Shown: positions 43,359-55,417 of the stretch, one piece after another
Position numbering within the stretch: position 1 is the first letter of the stretch
How the letters are laid out: the number at the start of each line of letters is the position of its first letter
Source of the DNA: Pseudopyrenochaeta lycopersici
Taxonomy: Eukaryota > Ascomycota > Dothideomycetes > Pleosporales > Pseudopyrenochaetaceae
Direction: 5' to 3'
NCBI GenBank assembly: GCA_003313425.1
Contig: NHZP01000011.1
Coordinates: 620,001 to 684,000 of the forward strand
Length of the DNA stretch: 64,000 nt
Notes under the pieces: model-generated
Seen by the model: only the letters and a program-made list of their open reading frames with translations
Told to the model about the DNA's origin: nothing
Databases searched by the model: none
Translations under genes and position numbers: made by a program

Positions 43359-43400
43359 GAGTGCCTGACACTCGAGGCCTGACGTTCGAGGCCTGACATT
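43359..43400 (+). repeat. Three-unit 14-15-bp tandem repeat
   Basis: Three adjacent units: CGAGTGCCTGACACT, CGAGGCCTGACGTT, CGAGGCCTGACATT. It lies in non-coding DNA. Confidence 0.6.
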
Positions 43401-46109
43401 GCGACGACACTGACGAGTCAGCCAACACAAACCAACTCATATTTATGGGGGCGACTGCTGGCATTAAGAGCCAACGTCAGCGGTGTGCCTCTTAAGGATG
43501 GGGATCCCGTCTCCTGTTCCTCACCTTGCAATCACACCGATGACGGCGTTGACAGTCTCTGCTGTAGCGAATGAACACCACACATGCTGACTGGGGCCCC
43601 ACATTGGCTTGCAGTCCGCATAATCACGGCTGTCGAGTTTTTGGAAAATTTACCGGTATTTGTGACGTCTTCTTCAAGAACTACCTGTCGAAGCATTTCG
43701 CATCACCACGGTCAGGTGGAACCGCTTCTAGCCTGGTTGTTCTGAATCATGACGCCCGGGAATGACCTGCAACAATAAGCAGACACCGTTTTTTTTGCTG
43801 ACGACGGGTGGAAATCGAGGCACAGTTGCCCGGCCGAATGCAGTCCCTCACACCATAATACTGCAAGGACGGAATTCTTTGCATTCAAGTATGGCCGACC
43901 TGCGGTTTTGCGGCGCGCCAAATCTACATCAGGACACAACACGATGCGCGCTGCAATGCATGGCCATCACGAGACCGACTACGCCTCTATTGCGAGAGCG
44001 TTAGTTACAATATCGGTGAGTGGATGGTGATCTTTGTCGAGGCCGCTGCCACAGCATTGCCAACTTCCTTCATCTGCTTGACACGACAATGTGGCACAGA
44101 TCATCATCCCAGCTCGGAGCTTCGACAATATTTGCCCGTCTGATGCTTCTCCTTTGGATTCTACGTGCAGAACCCGAGGTACACGAGATGCACGCAGGCG
44201 ACAATTGGTGACTTTCTGCCCCATTTCACAGAGCTGCAGTCTCTCCGCATTCTCCATCTATGCCATGCATATACGGCGGGAAGTCTGTGGTGACACAAGG
44301 TTCGTTAATCTATATTCAACGGAGGGATGCGGCCTTTCCATAATGCGTCCCGGGCCGCACCTGGCACATGATCCGGCCAACCCACGCGATACTCCGCACT
44401 CAGTCCATAGCGACGAAAGCCCAATGCGACGGCGCTTCACGGCACCCTCGCCAATGTACAATTGTGCTGCTATCCGCCTGGATGGATAAAACAGCGGCGG
44501 CTGAAGATCACATCCTAGTCCTTCTACCCCACAAATGCACCATTCAGTCGGTGTAACCGTGTGGCATCACATCAGCGGCAGTGGGCGGCACTTTTGTGAT
44601 GCGTAGCGCACAAGGCTGCTTACATGGAGCTAAATAGCCAGTGTAGCAGCGACGCCTGGGCGAACGATGCCTTTCAGGCTGGTTTCTTTTCAGACCGCTC
44701 ACAGCATCCGCGCTCATCTAACGTGTGCTCGTGACGGCCTCGGATGTCGAAATGCGGTGTGGCAGTCAATTAAACTACAACAGTAGCGATATGCGATTGG
44801 CTGCAGCAAGTCAGCCCGCTTCAGATATTTTCAATAAGTAAAGAGGGAAGGATGGCCGGAAGGGCGGCTTTGACCGGTGCGAACACGTCTTGTGACCTGA
44901 TGACCACGCAAGGTTTTTTCGTTCACGCATGGCACGACGATGATTTACCCGTCGACCAGCGGCTGCAAGGCACACGCCAGCTGGAAAGCTGGAATTCAAG
45001 TGGAATAAACGGGTAGCAAAGGCGGTGATTGGATGATTAAATTTCATGGAACCTGGGCGGTGGAACATCCAGATTGTGAATCTGCGGGCCGTCCGCCCCA
45101 ATCTGGAGGCAGAGACGGGTGTTTGGCGTTTATCGATAGTCATGTTAGGTAAGGGATGGCTGACAGGTTCTTGCTGGTAAGCGTTCAAGCGCGGTCACTA
45201 ATTGTGCAGAGCGGTCAGGAAAGTGATGCTGCTGCAAGGTGCCGAGGCTGAAGGGGCACACGGCGGGGCGGCAAAGACGGGCGCGCGTCGCTATTCTCCA
45301 TTGTCCACGGTGCGCACATCCGCACTTCTCCGACTGTCGTCACCAGCGGGACAGCCGGCACCGCCACGCCCAGTGAGCAGCCATTGAGCGGGCATGAAGC
45401 GACAAAAGTCGCTTCGTCGGGTCAGGAGGGAGGCGACGAATCAAGGGTGCGAGGAGGGTTTTTGCGCGCATGGCTAGCAGTTCGCAAGTGTTTGCCGGCG
45501 CAAGGGAGGAACGATCTGCCAAATTGTGGATGCGAGATTACGGGCTGTGATTTGAGGAGGGAAGTGGGCAGGGTCGCATGTCACCCGTCTTACACGAAGC
45601 AATAGGAGCTGAGGAACGGGGTGGGCGGGTGCAGTTCGTCGCAAGCGTTCGGCGGGCCCGCGCCGAATTATTGACCAAGGCGTCGCGGAGGCAAAGTGCT
45701 CGAGGTGCTGTTGACAAAGGGTTCTCCCGGCGCAAGACATTGGTGCTTCCGCGGTTCTCTGACTGTGCCCCGCTGACGGAGGGTTGCCTGATGTCGCCGA
45801 GTCGCACTCGCATGCTCAGCAGAACCTAACGAGGGCGTTCACGTCACTGGTCCGACGCGTTACACACCAACAGCCGGGACCAGGATCTAACGGCGTCCTC
45901 CAACAGAAAATTGACCGATGCAGGAGCGGACCAGCCCTATCACAGATTGCAACAGATGAAGGGCAGACAGCGCAACCCCTGCCGTCCAGGAATAAGGAAA
46001 GCGGGCGTGCTTCCACGGCTGTCTGGACGGAACGACTGTCGGCGGTGCTTGGAGGGGCTGCGGAAGCTCACCGGCGGGCATGGTGCTCGCCATGGCAGCC
46101 CAGCAGGGC

Positions 46110-46340
46110 AGGAGGCCAGCAGTGCAAGCAGGCCCAGCAGGCCCAGCAGCCCCTTGCTCGTGCCGCGGTTCGTGAGCTGTCGACGCAGCGTCGTGCACGC
46201 GAAACCATGCGACGCAGACAGGCCGTGGGTCGAGGACGCTGTGGCACTGGTCGTGGCCGGCCGCGGCCACAGCAACAGGCCATGGCAGACGCAGCCACGG
46301 CAGCGGGCCATGGCGGCCACGCCCAGCCGCGACAGGAGCT
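46110..46340 (+). repeat. GC-rich low-complexity CAG/GGCC tract
   Basis: A GCCCAGCAG unit is repeated around 46120-46155, and many GCCATGGC/GGCCGCGGCC-like palindromic words follow. It is responsible for several long but spurious open frames on both strands. Confidence 0.5.
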
Positions 46341-46899
46341 GGCAAAGACCAGGTCGCTGCATCTGAATGCTGCGGGCGGGAGCATCGAATATTGCGGCGG
46401 GCGTGTGTATAATTAAAGGCCGCAGATCACACGCGAGCGGCAGTACCCGAGCTTCTTGGCGACTCACCAGTTGATGAGCAAGCTGACCGGGCCGCAGCAA
46501 ACGCCATGCAGAGACCAGCTCGACCCCAGCAGCAGAGTCATCCGCCGCCCCAGCAAGCACTGGCGCCATAAGGGGGGCCGCTGGAGCGTGTCCAACGTTG
46601 CGCAGGCCGCCTGCACTGGCAGCGTCTCGTCGCCGCCTGCAGCCGTGTCGGCGCCGCCTGCAGCGTCTCCGCGTCTCCATCCAGCGTCGTGTGGCACGGG
46701 TGCGGTGGAGTGCATCTGGTCGATGGGTGTGTGTGCGTGCCGCTTGCACTGTGCTTGTACCGCCAAACGCGCTAATTCGAGGCTCGATCCGTCGCCGTCC
46801 TCGCTGCATGGGGCTTGCAGGGATCAAACCGCCAGGCCAGCAAGAGCGGCGAGAAGGTTTTGGGGCAGTTCGGGCGCCGCCGTGGTAGTAATAGCGGCC

Positions 46900-47389
46900 T
46901 CCATCCCGCTCCAACCTGAATCTCCTTTTCGCTTCCACGCTCTTGGGTCTCCTCCACGCGCTTCGAGAAGCCCTTCACTCCGCAGCCTCCTCCACCTTAC
47001 CTCACCTCTCGCCGCTGCCTCCTAGTCCTCGCTCACCCGCCCGCACCCTCGCTCGCTGCCTCGACCCGCCGTCTCGCGGCTGTTGGCATCCCAGTGCACT
47101 TGCTTGGCCCTGCAATTGCCGCCCATTTTGCACTGCCTTCTGACTTGCAGCCGTCCTTGCGGCCCGCCAGTATTTGTGACACCTCACCCGCCCCAGAGGA
47201 TCTCCCGCACCACCACTCGTCCAACTTCTTGAGGCTGCTCGCCCGTGTTCCACTGGTTCATGACGGCGTGACAGCTCCACGTTGCGCCCGCCTTTTAATT
47301 TAGACACCCGTCAAACCAGATCCACTACCGTCACAACCGTCACCAACACCACCACAACCACCACAACAACCAGCCCACCCACTGTGACC
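46900..47389 (+). promoter_or_regulatory. Pyrimidine-rich leader of the Zn2Cys6 gene
   Basis: Dense CT-rich sequence (46915-47060) followed by an ACCACAACC-type repeat just before the ATG at 47390, as is usual at fungal transcription starts and 5' UTRs. Several upstream ATGs lie in the leader (for example 46943), so uORF control is possible. Confidence 0.4.
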
Positions 47390-48715
47390 ATGTTCCCTCA
47401 CCAACAGGGTGGCCAAGGCCAGCTTCCGACCCATTGGCAGCCCCCAACCTCACAGCAGCCTGCAAACGGCTCCTATGCGCCGCCAAACCATGTAAGTTCC
47501 AACACACACACACGCACGCACACACACACACATGCTCGCCTGCTTGTTGCCGCTGACACTTGACCTCAACCCTAAGATGAACACGACGCTCCCTCCACCG
47601 CCCCAAGAGCCCCGACCAGACATGCAACATCCTCAGTACCAACAGCCATATCGCCTGCCTGGCCCCAACGAGTGGACTCGCGGTCCTCCTCCATCAGACC
47701 CATATCGCCAGCAAGGCCCTCCTCCACCGCCTCAGTATGTTCAGCAGCACCACCAGCCGCCAGCTCCTCGCCAGCGCACTGCCATTGCCTGTCGCTACTG
47801 CCGGCGACGCAAGGTAACTCGATCAACAAAGCCTTTCCACTTCGACATGTCATACTTATTCATGTACAGATTCGCTGCTCCGGCTTTGAGGCCACCGAGG
47901 ACGGCCGCTGCTCGAATTGCATGAGGTTCAACCAAGACTGCATATTCACTCCCGTCTCTGCCCAGACGCAGGCCTTTGTCCCTGCCCACACCGTCTGGCG
48001 CGGCGTCGGACAGCCTCCGCCCATGTATGGCGCCTACGGGCAGCCTCTTCCTCCTGCGAGCCAGCACGAGGCCTACGCACAGCCGGGTCGCCCGCAGCAG
48101 TATCTGCCCAGCCCCACTGCAGGTCCGTATCCAGCCCATCCTGACCATGGTCCGCCAGGTGCTCCACATGATGAGGGAAGCCGTGACCCGCTGAGTGGCA
48201 GGAAGAGGCCTCATCCAGAGCCTCATACTCCCACCCTGCCTCCGCCAAACCCTGGCGCAGCGTCACAGCCCCCTCCTCGAGGCACTGGACAGGACTATGT
48301 ATATCCAGAACCTCCTCCTCTAACTCCTGCTGCTTCTACAGCTGCTCCTCCCGCTCCTTACTCGTCCGGCCCTCCCCCACCCCAGCCGTACTACGCTGCA
48401 CAACCCCCACGTCAGGCTTCTCCTCAGAGCGCGTATCGTTACGAGCCAAGCCGCACCTCTTCGTCGCCGCAATCGCAAGCACCCACCACCCCAGGTGTTC
48501 CTCCTACCCCTTACTACAGTGCTCCCCCACAACCGAACGGTGCTTTGCAGCCGCCTCCTCCCCCGCGAAGTGATGGCAGGTCCCCACCCCCTCCCACTTC
48601 GCAGGCCGCGAGTAGGCCGAGCATGCGCATCAATGATCTTGTCAGCGACAACGGCAACGGACGCAGCTCAACTGATTCCTCCATGTTGAACATGCTCAAT
48701 CGCCGACCTATGTAA
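47390..48715 (+). CDS. Zn(II)2Cys6 transcription factor, Pro/Gln-rich
   Basis: Three exons: 47390-47491, 47577-47813, 47870-48715; introns 85 and 56 nt; 1185 nt, 394 aa. The N-terminal ~100 residues are Gln/Pro-rich (QQPANGSYAPPNH, PYRLPGPNEW). The binuclear zinc cluster is ACRYCRRRK, spliced to IRCSGFEATEDGRCSNC and ending MRFNQDCIF: six Cys in the C-x2-C-x6-C...C-x2-C-x6-C pattern, with the second intron inside the cluster, a common position. After it, TPVSAQTQAFVPAHTVW and PPPMYGAYGQPLPP lead into a long disordered Pro/Ser-rich region with a short conserved-looking end (SMRINDLVSDNG, SSMLNMLNRRPM). There is no fungal-specific MHR domain, unlike many of its class. Target genes unknown. Isolated by 5 kb upstream and 2.7 kb downstream. 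Confidence 0.9.
47497..47531 (+). repeat. CA dinucleotide microsatellite in first intron of the Zn2Cys6 gene
   Basis: Roughly 30 bp of mostly CA (with CGCACGCA interruptions), immediately after the GTAAGT donor of intron 1 (47492-47576). Confidence 0.75.
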
Positions 48716-51439
48716 ATCTTCCGCATCACAGGAGATGCTCCAGAGCTGGCCTTTTCAGGAGCGCTACATATACCAGATGAAGACGACAACCAAAATTCCT
48801 TGATTGGGGGTTTTTTTTATTCCCGCCGTCTTTTCGTTTCCATGTACAACCTTGTTTCCCACCGCTATTCCAGTACTTTCTTCTCACAAGGAGTTCAAGC
48901 TGGTAACAGCGTCTTTCTGGGCGGACTTTTGAAATTTACAGCGACAAAGAGCATCATCTGATTTCCTTTTAATATGCGCATCTTATCTGTCTTTTCCGGG
49001 TCTTTATTTTTTTTTCCCGCGCGATATCGACTTTCTTTGACGTAGTGAGAGACGTCTGATTGCTCTACCCAAGCATCAGCCGTGATCCGAGAGCACCATT
49101 TCCATGTCACCGTATCCAAACTCTTCTATGTGGGGCTATTTCAATCTTACCATCGGTGGAAAGCGCTCGAATTATCTCCTACATCAAATTGGGTGGTATA
49201 CTGTCTTTTCCAGCACTACTAGAACAGGGGTTGCATTATCGGAGGTGCTCTGTATACCATTGCACGCGTGGGCTACCAGCATAGAGTGCTTCGCTGCGTC
49301 TGGCTGGGGTTGTGGTTGTTTGTGCTTTACACTTTTCCACCAACAATATCTCCTTGGTTTTGATCGGCTGCTCCAACTCTACTTGGGCAACTACTTCTCT
49401 CCTGTCTCTACTGGGCTCGGCACTTTTCGATTGTTATTTTTTTTTTTGCGACTGCGATCAATCTTATTTGGGGAAATAACGGAAACTTGGGCGGCAATCT
49501 GAAATATTTTTATGCAAGCACGCGCGTTTGAGCAAAGCGTACTATAGTGTTTTTTGTCTTTTGATATTTATATCATAAATTGAAGAGGTGTTTTGATGGT
49601 GTAATGCCGACTATTCTTCCTCTCAGCGATAAGGTGACACTTTCCTCCCACTCCATTGATTCAACCGACACATGCACGTTCAGTGGAAGTCGATTTGTCT
49701 TGACGACTACTGATCATCTCAATCCCCCTCTGTTCCTTCCTCTCATCTTAATTCCACCTGAATATCAGGCGGAGCCAAGCCATGTACTCGCTAACTCCGG
49801 TCCCTTTCACCCGGTACACTACAATATAACACATGGATGAGCATGACATTCAGATACGCAGGGCAAAGCACGAGGCCTACACGCGCACACGCGAGTGACA
49901 CACGACTGACTCTGTCAACCACGCAAAGCACACATTGTGTCAACCATAAAACCTCTGTGACCACGCCACCCCCCGACTATCGATTACTCGCCGCCCGTAG
50001 GCAAAACACCAGTTTCCACACCGCCGCCGTGTTGGCCGCCGCGGAAGGGACGGTGCGAGTCGAGCATTGAACCCGGCCGCGCCGAATGCATACTTACCAT
50101 GGGGGGTACGCAGGAACAAAGAAAAAAAGGGCCCGGCCAGCCAGCAGATAGGTAGACGGCGAGTGGGCCTTGGCCACTAGCGTACCACGAATGCACTTGT
50201 GTACCGCTGTTTGGAGTTTCGGTTTGCCCCTTTTCGGTGCTAGAGTACCGGTCTTTGCGCGTTAGTTTTGGCATTGCGGTAGGGACACTTGGGTGCAACT
50301 GGCAGGCGGCTTGTTGGACAGAGCGGTGACGATATGAGGAATGGGTGTTTGTGGAAATTGTAATGGGAATGATAGGCAGGGTCCAGGAGCGGAGAGTGAG
50401 AGAGAGGGCGCTGATCTTGATGTTCCCCAATTGCGAGCTGGGACATGGACCCTTTCAGAAAAGCAAAGAACATGTCGGCAATCACTGAGTACACTCGGCT
50501 TATGCCTCTCGTCTGTGACATTCACCTTTCCGGTCTTCCAAGCGACACACTTGGCTCTGACTCCCGTCCCTTGTTCCCTCCACTAAAGCAGCTCCTTATC
50601 CAACGATAACGCCATTACCAAGCCCTCTCATCACCGCCTCAATAACCACAGTACCATGGCGCCCACAACGCCTCCATACCCATCACCCCCCAATCCCATC
50701 CCCCCCAGCTGATCCAGGCATCCATGCAAAAACCCTAATCCCTCAACCCTACCACAAACTCAGCCGCCTCTCTTGCGCCGCGTGACCCGTAAAATTTACA
50801 AGCCGGACAAGAGCGACGCATTTGCTTCCCCGAGGGAGTTTCTGCCGCATTAGTGTACCGCACAATTGCTCTTGTCACTCAGGGCGTGGGCCTGTTTTCT
50901 GGCGGCCTAGCGTACCACGGTGGAGGGCGAGGGCGACGGGCTGCAAGGGGCTAGTGTGTACCGAGAGAGAGACGGGCCTTGGAGCGAGGAATGGCCCGGC
51001 GATTATCCGGCGAGCGGGATGCCGGGAACGTCTGGAATGTTGAATGGGAAGGCGAGTGGAGGGGAAGGGCTTTTGTGAGGAGGGGGAGAGGGAGGATAGG
51101 GGGTGAGATGGCACGGGCTGGTTAGGAAAGGTTAAGGGGAGAAGTGCAGCACTCGGGGGCTTTCTGGTTTTTGTTGCTTATTGCAAGGCATTACTGAAGT
51201 TGCTGTATGCTTTTGACTGGAAAGTTCCTTCCAAATGGGTGGTGGACCCTGTTCGGAAGGACCCAAAGAAAATGCCAGATTTTGGACGGAGAAGCCCCTC
51301 ATTCTAGAGAAAAGAGGAGAAAGGGGGCACAGTACATAGACTTCCCAGCAGGCATGCTTTTACTCTGAGTCTTTGAAGACGTCAGTAGAGACATCTTCTG
51401 CACCTTCGATCCACGCTCATTGCCCTGAACGGCCTATGA
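48716..51439. other. Gene-free region downstream of the Zn2Cys6 gene
   Basis: 2.7 kb. 48.7-49.6 kb is T-rich and looks like 3' UTR or terminator sequence; a 132-codon frame at 49104-49502 lacks any domain. 50.1-51.0 kb contains a cluster of GTACC-containing motifs. No gene is supported. Confidence 0.45.
50177..50963 (+). repeat. Dispersed GTACC-core motif cluster
   Basis: Six occurrences of a TAG-N-GTACC-type word: CTAGCGTACCAC at 50177-50188 and identically at 50907-50918, TTGTGTACCGC near 50197-50207, TAGAGTACCG at 50241-50250, TAGTGTACCGC at 50851-50861, and CTAGTGTGTACCG at 50951-50963. Non-coding. Confidence 0.4.
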
Positions 51440-54408
51440 TCAGGAATGCTGGTACGACAACAATAGCAACGACAGCGGTCCTAGCGAGACCGTGCAAGGA
51501 ATGTAAGCAAACTCCACTACCACGCAGAAGATTGTTGCAACTGCCATCCAATGTCCTCTGCGTGAACATGCTATGCCTCTTCACTATCACTCAAATCAAC
51601 CACGAAGCGACCGTATACACCGCCGCGGCGCGCTGGCGACCCTCTCCCACCCCTCACGAACTCTTCGCACGCCTCGTTCCGAAGCAGACGCGACCGCTGC
51701 AGACACTATGAATGCGAGTTCAGCGTAGACCTTCCAGCCCATCCGTTGCTGACGGCAAAAACTTACACAAGGGAGTGAAGAAAGTCACAGTAGTCGGGTT
51801 CGACTGCTGCACTGATTCTACACTCGCGATTTCTCCAGATGTCGAAGAAGACGTCCAGGAGAATGTCGAGCATACATGTTCGTCTGCGGGTGTCGATATA
51901 GATCTGGGCGCAAGTGAGATTGTATCACGCTCCAGCTGTGATGATTGTCCTTGAATCTGCCCTCGTGGCTGGCGCGTGTTTACATTGTGTACCATTTCCG
52001 CTCGAAGTACATTCTCAGTGGACACGTTGGACTCACTGAGGCTGCTCCTAACTGTGGGGCTGGCACTGAATCCTTGGACGTCTAATGAGTTCGCACTGTA
52101 TCGATTTCCGTGCGACTCAATGGCTGTTGAGCTTGTCGAATGTGCCCATGAACCAGGGCGCTCGTCTCCACTTGGTCTCGGAGACAGTGCGTCAGTGTTT
52201 TGAATCAATGCACTCGATCGATCTGGTTGATGTAAAGGAATGGGTGGTTTGACAGGATCACTGCCCTTCATACCACCAGTGGCCCCTGTGTTCAAATCAT
52301 CGGCAGCATCAACTCTATTTATGTTCTGGTTGACTACTGGAGCCTGCTCGGTCGAAGCTTGCGCAGTATCTGATGATCCATACTGCTCGCTTGGAAAGAA
52401 AGCATCATCCCCCAAGCACTGAGTCAATGGTAGTGCTGCAGGCTCGTCACCTTCGTCAACAACCTCAACCTGGGCCACTGAAGCACGAGACTGCCAATAT
52501 ATTTCATTATCAGTAATCGGGGGACGAACTCAGGTTTCTCATATCATACCAGTGCTCTTTTCCTCCCCTTTCCCCAAGTTGAGGTGTTGGAAAAGTATAG
52601 CGATCTTAGATTCGGTGAACTTGATGCCTGTGGTGGATTGCTGCCGCCCATATACTCGCTTTCGATGCCTTGCTGTGGTGACTCGGGCTCTTCACTTATG
52701 CTACTCAAATGTGTCTTCTGCAGATGAACATTACGTGACTTGAATGGTAGTGCTGATAGTGTGGGACCACCACCGAACACGGCATTCCCATCGATATTTC
52801 TTCGTCTAAAAGCTGTAAGAGTCTCTGATGGGCCAACTCTCCTTTGGAACCCACCAATTGTTGTATTTGGGTGCCTGTAAAACAGTGCTTTCTCGCTACA
52901 TGGACCTGATGAGAGGAGTGATGATATCTCGCTTCCCCCCTCTGAATCTTTATCTTCATTCCTGCAACTTTGTGTAGAGCCTGAATAGCTTGGTTGAGCA
53001 AGGCTGTTATGCAGCTCGTTTTGATGAATGTGGTTCAAACTTTCTGAAGCTTCCCCGCGATTCCTTTCTGAACTATGAACAAAGGATTGGCGGTGTATAG
53101 GGCAACGAGAAGCTGGTTCAGGATCATCTGAAGTTATAGATTCGAAGGAGTGCCGAATACATGAAGGATAGAAAGTGCGGAGCAAATGTGCGCATAGAGA
53201 GCTATCCAATGGGGGTGGACTGCATTTAGACGATATTGTGACACGCTTCTCTGAAGACAAAGGTTCATACGAATGCTGGTTGCATCGAAGACAGTATCCG
53301 CATAGTAGAAGTGCATGCTGAGATAAGGTAATGGGCCGTTGCTCAACGTACCCAATCCCATCAAGAACTCGCTCAGTCTTTGGCGCCAAAAAGCGAGGCT
53401 CCTTCTCCATCTTCCATACTTTCCAGGTCCATTTGTTCCACTGCACCGGCTTCAAGACCTTACATTCTTCAAGCTCAGCAATTGAATCTCGCCATAACCA
53501 GCCGGCAAATTTCCATATCGAAGGAGGATTCGGTAGTTTACCCGTGTTGAGACCACGAAGAAGAGGAGAGCAAAACATTCTAGTACGAACGGGTCCAAAA
53601 CCCCCGAGAGGCCTCTGACAAGGGCAGCTGACCCACTGTCGATATGACTCGAATGTTCGTGTGTTCTTCAAATCGGAGTGGAAGAGTGCCTGACGGCCAG
53701 GGAGGACGATGGAAGAGTTCTTGTTGGGGAAGGCTATGGGGTATCTGTGATCAACTGAAACCTTGCTGAATGGGTATCTGTGGCGACGAATGTACAAACG
53801 CCTCGTGGTATCAACTGTTATAGCTGTCAGCCATTACAGAACAACGCGTGTACGTTACAACACCCAACCATCGGGAGTGGTTCTGCTGCAAAATACGTAC
53901 CTTGCCGAGGGCCCGTACGCTTGTGGTCTGGAAAGGGGAATTCAACTTCGTTGTTCAAGATCCAGGGAGGTCTTCCAGAAACGAGACCGTGCGACTCCAT
54001 TGCAAAAGTTTGGGCTGATACAGCGTCAGACTCCTGATGTGGAGCGGCATCGCTGCACCAGGGGAACCCTTCTTCGGACCACAAGCTGTATTGCAAATCT
54101 CTCCGATCTGAGTATGATGCTAGCGAGGATGAATGGGCACTTCTGAATGTAACGTTTGGATTTGGAAATCCGGGTTCAGGTAGACCAAAGCTTGTAGGGC
54201 CCTCGCAAGCGTTATACACATGGAGCATCTTCCCAGGTTCCCCATTTGCTACTTCGCCCTCTGTCAATGGCAGGTTCTCCCTGATAGACTCCTAGTCCAA
54301 CTCGGAATATCCTCGGCTGTGAGTCTCATGGTCTGCATCGATACCTGAGTCATCTGATGGGAGCCCGCTTTGAAGCGAGTGGTTTGAAAACTGATTCTGG
54401 CCTGCCAT
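51440..54408 (-). CDS. Uncharacterised large protein with C-terminal hydrophobic segments
   Basis: Six-exon model: 54345-54408, 53901-54260, 52550-53814, 51767-52490, 51621-51705, 51440-51557; introns 84, 86, 59, 61 and 63 nt; 2616 nt, 871 aa, with every junction in frame. I recognise no family. The N-terminal ~140 residues are polar. The central region (about 145-370) is the most protein-like: RRHRYPFSKVSVDHRYPIAF, ESYRQWVSCPCQRPLGGFG, WKFAGWLWRDSIAELEE and WNKWTWKVWKMEKEPRF. Then a Ser-rich, probably disordered stretch with several Cys/His (SRCPIHRQS), and after the GTAAGT intron at 51706-51766 a short basic segment. It ends with two hydrophobic stretches (MAVATIFCVVVEFAYI, LGPLSLLLLSY). 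If the last two introns are not used, it would stop at 51720 with 819 aa and no membrane tail. Existence as a gene is likely; function unknown. Confidence 0.65.
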
Positions 54409-54556
54409 ATTGGCGACGAATGAATAGTGACAGATGAACTAGTGAACGCTGGTAGAAGAGTAAAGTAGCAATGAAAATCCCGGAGAGTGGTTAGTGAGGG
54501 AGAAATGGGTAGCAATGCACATAAGGTTGAATTGCTCTTGCTTCTCTATAACGCGA

Positions 54557-55417
54557 TCATGGTGGTACCTCCTTGCCATCCCAGTCCCAACACTTGCCTC
54601 GTCCCTCCGCCCCCACTTGCTTAATCACGTCGAACAGTCTCTCAGCTACCCACTCTCTCTCGAACAGTTTCTCTTTCTTGACACTGCTCCAAAAGTCCTT
54701 GCTCAAACCCGTCTTGACTGTGCCGGGATGCAGCGCGACTGCCATGGCGTTCTCACCGGATGCAGTTCGCAGATGGTTGTCGAACGTCTTTACCAGCTGA
54801 TTGACGGCTGCTTTTGATGCACGGTAGCTGTACCACCCTCCGAGACGGTTGTCACTGATGCTACCAACACGCGCTGACATGACAGCTGTGGTCGCAGTAG
54901 GTGGCAACCCTTGCATGTCGTCTTGGTCTTTGCTAACTGATGCGTTCTTCTTCGGTAGGAACGGCGCAAAGTGTTTGAGCATTAGCATTGGACCTAGCGT
55001 ATTGGTACAGAATGTCAACAATGCGTCGTCGGCCTTTATTTGGCTGGGCGATTTCTCGGGAAACAGTATCCCTGGCACGATAAAGGCAAGTTGAAGTTGG
55101 TGGGAACCTATTTCGAACTGCTTCTTGCACGAAGCTGCTGCTTCCTCAATAGACCTTTCATCTGCAACCCTTCAGTAATCGATTCCATCTAATTCATGTC
55201 CCTCAGGAAAACAATAAAACCTACCCAGAACGTCCAATTTAAGTACTGTCAGCCGTTTCTCATCTACATTCAAACCTTCGAGTAACTCGTTCTTTGTCTT
55301 ATCCAGATCCTTCCGTGCTGTTGCAACAACCGGCGCGTTGGTGGTTTGCAGGACTTGTCTCGCAAGTGCGAAGCCAATGCCTCGGGAGGCTGGTGAAATC
55401 AAGGACCAGGGAGTCAT
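54557..55417 (-). CDS. Short-chain dehydrogenase/reductase, C-factor/sniffer-like
   Basis: Exons 55225-55417 and 54557-55161, with a 63-nt intron (GTAGGT...TGCAG); 798 nt, 265 aa. The N-terminus reads LISPASRGIGFALARQVLQ, the TGxxxGIG-type cofactor loop. LDVLDERSIEEAAAS appears across the splice. The catalytic block SARVGSISDN and YSYRASKAAVNQL contains Ser and the YxxxK pair, and HPGTVKTGLSKDF follows, typical of the sniffer/C-factor carbonyl reductase group. Substrate unknown. The C-terminus KCWDWDGKEVPP is the usual short tail (…DG…PW) of this group. It is transcribed in the same direction as the 871-aa gene, 148 bp upstream of its start. Confidence 0.88.

Larger units (their letters stand above)
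42415..47389. other. 5-kb gene-poor region upstream of the Zn2Cys6 regulator
   Basis: No gene with a recognisable domain or consistent exon structure on either strand. 42.4-45.7 kb has only short frames. 45.8-46.9 kb is GC-rich with overlapping open frames in several phases, which is expected of GC-rich non-coding DNA. 46.9-47.39 kb is a pyrimidine-rich tract typical of a fungal 5' UTR. The block most likely holds the regulatory region and long leader of the downstream transcription factor. Confidence 0.5.

Noticed and set aside
42415..46900. tRNA or other structured RNA genes in the gene-poor block
   Set aside because: No A-box/B-box pair with a foldable cloverleaf was found by eye here or elsewhere in the window; a covariance search would be decisive.
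45940..46938. 332-codon minus-strand open frame, with overlapping plus frames (45784-46416, 45911-46366, 46456-47025)
   Set aside because: Long frames occur in several phases at once in GC-rich, repeat-like DNA; no domain, biased composition, no family resemblance.
49104..49502. 132-codon plus frame after the Zn2Cys6 gene
   Set aside because: Lies in T-rich 3' flank, Leu/Phe-rich by composition only, no domain.
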